This document shows, in pieces, positions 61,232 to 64,000 of a stretch of 64,000 nucleotides of DNA. The notes below the pieces were generated by a model. That model was not told the DNA's origin. It made no database searches and saw only the letters and a list, made by a program, of their open reading frames with translations. Each line of letters begins with the position of its first letter. Position 1 is the first letter of the stretch. Position numbers and translations under genes: made by a program. This stretch comes from Alteromonas ponticola (GTDB lineage Bacteria > Pseudomonadota > Gammaproteobacteria > Enterobacterales > Alteromonadaceae), in contig NZ_JAATNW010000007.1 of NCBI RefSeq assembly GCF_012911815.1, positions 246,589-310,588 of the forward strand, given 5' to 3'.

Positions 61232-62605
61232 ATGCGCTCACTCTGCTTCGCTGCCAGTCTCTTAAGTCCGATAGCTCTCGCTGATAATCCAGAATCTGCC
61301 TTACAGCACGCTGATCACAAAGCCCTTCATCAAATTCAGTCAGATATTTCTGCTGACAATATCCAAAAAGATATTACCAAGCTGGTCAGTTTTGGTACGC
61401 GACACACCCTTTCAGAAACTGAGTCCGATTCAAGAGGCATTGGAGCCGCCAGACGTTGGATAAAAGCAGAATTCGAAAAAATTTCTAAAGCGTGTGGAAA
61501 CTGTCTGGAAGTTTATTACCAATCAGAAACCATCAGTGGAGAAAAGCGCATTCCCGACCCGGTAGACGTTGTCAGTGTCATTGCAGTGCAAAAAGGCACC
61601 ACCGACCCTAATCGATACGTCATTATGAGCGGTGATATAGATTCACGTATTTCTGATGTCATGAATTTCACAGACGATGCCCCCGGCGCGAACGACAATG
61701 CATCAGGCGTGGCTGGTACACTTGAAGCGGCTCGGGTACTGTCCAAATACAAATTTAATGGTTCCATTGTTTACGCCGCGTTAGCCGGCGAAGAACAAGG
61801 TTTATTTGGCGGTCGTATCATGGCGCAGCAAGCTCAAAAAGACGGCTGGCGAATCAAGGCTGTACTCAATAACGACATGATTGGCAACGTGGAAGGTATT
61901 AATGGTGTCATCAACAATACCACCGCGCGTATTTTCGCCGAAGGCACAAGACAGACGGAAACCGAACAGGAAGCCACCACAAGACGCTTCACTGGTGGTG
62001 AAGTTGACTCGCCCAGCCGGAATCTGGCCCGCTATATTGACCGAATGGCTGATCGCTACATACCCAACCTCGACACCATGGTGATTTATAGGCTGGATCG
62101 CTTTGGACGCGGAGGACACCACCGTCCTTTCAATGACCTGGGTTTCCCTGGTGTACGCATAATGGAAACAAACGAAAACTATAACCGCCAACATCAGGAC
62201 CTTCGCACTGAAAACGGTATTGAATACGGCGATACCCTGGATGGCGTAAATTTTGATTATGCCGCTAAACTCACCGCCTTGAACGCAGTGTCACTTGCCG
62301 GCATGGCCTGGGCGCCCTCTCCCCCTGCAAAGGTTGAAATAAAAGGTGCCGTACAACCCAGTACAACCTTAAGTTGGCAGGCTGCTGACAAAAAACAAAA
62401 TCCACATCTGGCAGGATACAAAGTTTACTGGCGTTATACCGATGCGCCACAGTGGCAATTCAGTCGTTACGTGGGTAATGTCACAGAATTCACCTTAGAA
62501 AATATCGTTATCGACAACTATTTCTTTGGCGTAGCCAGTGTGAGTAAAGACGGCTACGAAAGCCCAGTAGTTTTTCCGGGTGCGGCAGGCGCATTTGGCG
62601 AGTAA
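61232..62605 (+). CDS. Secreted M28-family metallopeptidase with C-terminal Fn3-like domain
   Basis: A 457-residue protein with a short signal peptide (MRSLCFAASLLSPIALA). The two-zinc aminopeptidase fold shows GANDNASGV (bridging Asp), AGEEQGLFGG (catalytic and binding Glu), NNDMIGN and GGHHRPFND (final His). The first ligand motif, usually GHxDS, is GDIDSR here. Residues ~365-450 form an Fn3-like domain (LAGYKVYWRYTDAPQWQFSRYV). GAGGA ribosome-binding site. Probably releases N-terminal residues from peptides outside the cell. Confidence 0.88.
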   Translation: MRSLCFAASLLSPIALADNPESALQHADHKALHQIQSDISADNIQKDITKLVSFGTRHTLSETESDSRGIGAARRWIKAEFEKISKACGNCLEVYYQSETISGEKRIPDPVDVVSVIAVQKGTTDPNRYVIMSGDIDSRISDVMNFTDDAPGANDNASGVAGTLEAARVLSKYKFNGSIVYAALAGEEQGLFGGRIMAQQAQKDGWRIKAVLNNDMIGNVEGINGVINNTTARIFAEGTRQTETEQEATTRRFTGGEVDSPSRNLARYIDRMADRYIPNLDTMVIYRLDRFGRGGHHRPFNDLGFPGVRIMETNENYNRQHQDLRTENGIEYGDTLDGVNFDYAAKLTALNAVSLAGMAWAPSPPAKVEIKGAVQPSTTLSWQAADKKQNPHLAGYKVYWRYTDAPQWQFSRYVGNVTEFTLENIVIDNYFFGVASVSKDGYESPVVFPGAAGAFGE

Positions 62606-62802
62606 TCATGAAAAAAGTTTTGCAATGACAAAGTCTGGTTCTTCAGCATTAGTGTGGAAGGGCCAGACATTCTTTTGGAAAAGATGGAATTTACAAAGGG
62701 GAATAGGAACGACGCTCCCCGCTCGCTGCGAAGGGAGATGGAAGTGGGTTTGCGCTATCTTATTGGATGAGAAGCGGCTTTACTCTATGTCGGTTTGGGC
62801 TT

Positions 62803-63588
62803 TCACAGATTTTTCAGTTCATCCATTGTATAAACACCTCCCAAAAAATTTATAAACTCTGATTCTGTGTATTTGTATGGAACTTGCTCAGTAGAACCTA
62901 GCTCACAACAAAGCTCTTCAGGAGTAACTGCCTTCGTTCTAATTTCAAAAGTTTTTCCTTTAGACTTATTTATTGCGTTTAGAAATTTAAAATCAGTTGA
63001 GACAAAGTAAGGTATGTTGTGAACCTCTGCCGTCCATAAATGATAAGCATCTTGGAGTTGGACATCTGACAGCCCCTTTGATATCTCTTTAAACCTATCA
63101 AGCTGACTCAGGGATATTTTTACTAACTCTGGTAATTCATTATATTTTGAATGTGATTCGATATTGTCGAGCATTCCCTCCACTACTTTCTTATAAAATT
63201 TGACTTTTTGCTCTCCTTTCGCATGCCTTAGAAGAGATTGACTCTCAAAGAAACTTCTCTCGATTGGTGATTTTACCCATCGAAATTCACATCCTTCGAA
63301 TATGTCACCTATATGGTATCCTTTGCTTCGAAACATACTTTCAAACTTTAATTCATTATAAGTGCAGAGTTCGATAACCCCCTCGTGGCATAAGTGAGCT
63401 ATTTTGGGAAACCAATCAATTTGCCTTTGCTTTTTAGCGTCCTTGTCTGGTAGTGGCGGTTTACGTATAAATCCCTTCATTAGAAGATCAATTTCTTTGT
63501 GGTCTTTATCTTTGTACCTTGTGTAGTCGACACATTGCATTACATTTGAGTCACTTAGGATACAGTTATCAAGCATTACTTTAATCAT
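62803..63588 (-). CDS. PIN-like domain protein (accessory gene)
   Basis: A 261-residue protein. MLDNCIL at the N-terminus offers the first acidic residue of a PIN nuclease; later LQDAYHLWTAEVHNIPYFVSTDFKFLNAI resembles the C-terminal PIN block with its conserved Asp residues. The gene is clearly more AT-rich than its neighbours and sits next to a probable insertion sequence, so it was likely acquired. No antitoxin-size partner gene is adjacent. A PIN assignment is reasonable but not certain. Confidence 0.65.
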   Translation of the reverse strand: MIKVMLDNCILSDSNVMQCVDYTRYKDKDHKEIDLLMKGFIRKPPLPDKDAKKQRQIDWFPKIAHLCHEGVIELCTYNELKFESMFRSKGYHIGDIFEGCEFRWVKSPIERSFFESQSLLRHAKGEQKVKFYKKVVEGMLDNIESHSKYNELPELVKISLSQLDRFKEISKGLSDVQLQDAYHLWTAEVHNIPYFVSTDFKFLNAINKSKGKTFEIRTKAVTPEELCCELGSTEQVPYKYTESEFINFLGGVYTMDELKNL

Positions 63589-63875
63589 TTAATAATTCCT
63601 TTTACGAAAATCATGCCAATTACCATCACTTTCTTTTCTACTTGTAAATCGACCCTAATCAATTATGTTTATGAATCTTCTTCACATTTGCGCCACAGCT
63701 CATCTTTGTTCTTATACTTACAGTGAACGCTTTAAGTCAAGGATAGCTGCTTGTGAGCTGCACGATTGGTTGTGATTTTTGCCGGTCAATCAATGCGCGT
63801 AAGTACTGTTGCATATTACCTACTGAAAGAGTGTAAGCCTGTCTTAAAACCTTCGATCTTGTTGAAGCTTTTTGA
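63589..63875. other. Non-coding AT-rich stretch between PIN-like gene and probable IS
   Basis: No supportable ORF on either strand. It holds the promoter of the PIN-like gene, and probably the chromosome-side flank of the insertion element starting near 63876. Confidence 0.4.
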
Positions 63876-64000
63876 GGCTCTTCATCATTAACGGGGGACA
63901 CCCGCATTCATTAAACTGATTTTGCGAAGAATCATTTAATGGAGAATACAAGTGTCCCACGCAGGTACTATTTTAGGCATATCTGAACTAGAAATCGAAC
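63876..64000 (+). mobile_element. Possible left end of an ISL3-like insertion sequence (partial)
   Basis: GGCTCTTCATCATTAACGGG at 63876 resembles terminal repeats that start GGCTCTTC in ISL3-type elements, and 76 bases later a CDS starts whose first residues look like an ISL3 transposase. The right end is outside the window, so neither inverted repeats nor target duplication can be checked. Confidence 0.35.
63952..64000 (+). CDS. Start of a CDS, possibly transposase (partial)
   Basis: GTG at 63952 with GGAGA 8 bases upstream opens a frame (VSHAGTILGISELEIE) that runs off the window. The ILGISELEIE stretch is like the start of ISL3-family transposases. Only 16 residues are visible, so the call is tentative. 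Confidence 0.4.
   Translation, partial: MSHAGTILGISELEIE

Noticed and set aside
61077..61265. 62-residue plus-strand frame before the M28 gene
   Set aside because: Overlaps the M28 start, no ribosome-binding site, unusual composition.
32724..63729. Repeated 17-mer TATACTTACAG(C/T)GAACG at 32724 and 63713
   Set aside because: Two copies with one mismatch in 64 kb are expected by chance; no shared context.
1..64000. CRISPR arrays, tRNA or rRNA genes, prophage
   Set aside because: No regularly spaced repeats, cloverleaf-like blocks or phage structural genes were seen.

Overview
The window looks like a chromosomal segment of a marine gammaproteobacterium, most likely Alteromonadales (Alteromonas-like). 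The basis is protein resemblance: the hdfR/maoP divergent pair, DUF2789, DUF2750 and DUF3718 proteins, a PstS-like/porin pair, an MlaA-RND pair and many c-di-GMP and two-component proteins. This is recognition by eye, with no database search. No rRNA, tRNA or CRISPR array was seen.

Layout. 1-14615 (minus strand) is one tightly packed chain: recC-recB-recD, a zinc metalloprotease, moaB-moaC-moaD-moaE, modA-modB-modC (modC runs off the left edge). Nearly every junction is an ATGA overlap or a gap of a few bases, so DNA repair, molybdopterin synthesis and molybdate uptake probably share a transcript. A structured RNA ending in a rho-independent terminator lies just upstream of recC. 15-24.6 kb holds dUTPase, a porin and PstS-like pair, an acyl-CoA ligase, a very large propeller-PAS-GGDEF-EAL protein and small DUF proteins. 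24.6-32.7 kb holds hdfR/maoP, a PRC-barrel protein with a short FumC, a BigR/SqrR-like ArsR regulator with a divergent rhodanese, a LysR regulator and a GGDEF-EAL protein.

33.0-50.2 kb is the most interesting region. A five-gene signalling operon encodes an NtrC-type sigma-54 activator, a 74-residue orphan DHp-like protein, a CHASE3 histidine kinase, an Rcp1-like receiver and a REC-HK-REC-REC hybrid kinase. It is followed by a set of small envelope and stress-type genes (YqjD/YqjE/YqjK-like, CC0125-type lipoprotein, DUF2383, DUF1328, acidic lipoprotein, BON protein, degenerate receiver). Five of these transcription units have a GG-N10-GC sigma-54-type promoter 37-55 bases before the start codon. 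I propose a local sigma-54-dependent phosphorelay regulon that remodels the envelope. MlaA, an MMPL-type RND exporter and a 4-TM protein (lipid trafficking) are embedded in the same region without such promoters.

50.3-62.6 kb holds two unknown proteins, a YkgJ-type cysteine-cluster protein, a BdlA-like soluble chemoreceptor, a gcdH / fused E1 dehydrogenase / FabD-like acyltransferase operon with its divergent LysR regulator and a clear dyad operator, a DUF3718 protein, a winged-helix protein and an M28 peptidase. The right end (62.8-64 kb) is AT-rich and accessory in character: a PIN-like protein and the probable left end of an ISL3-like insertion sequence.
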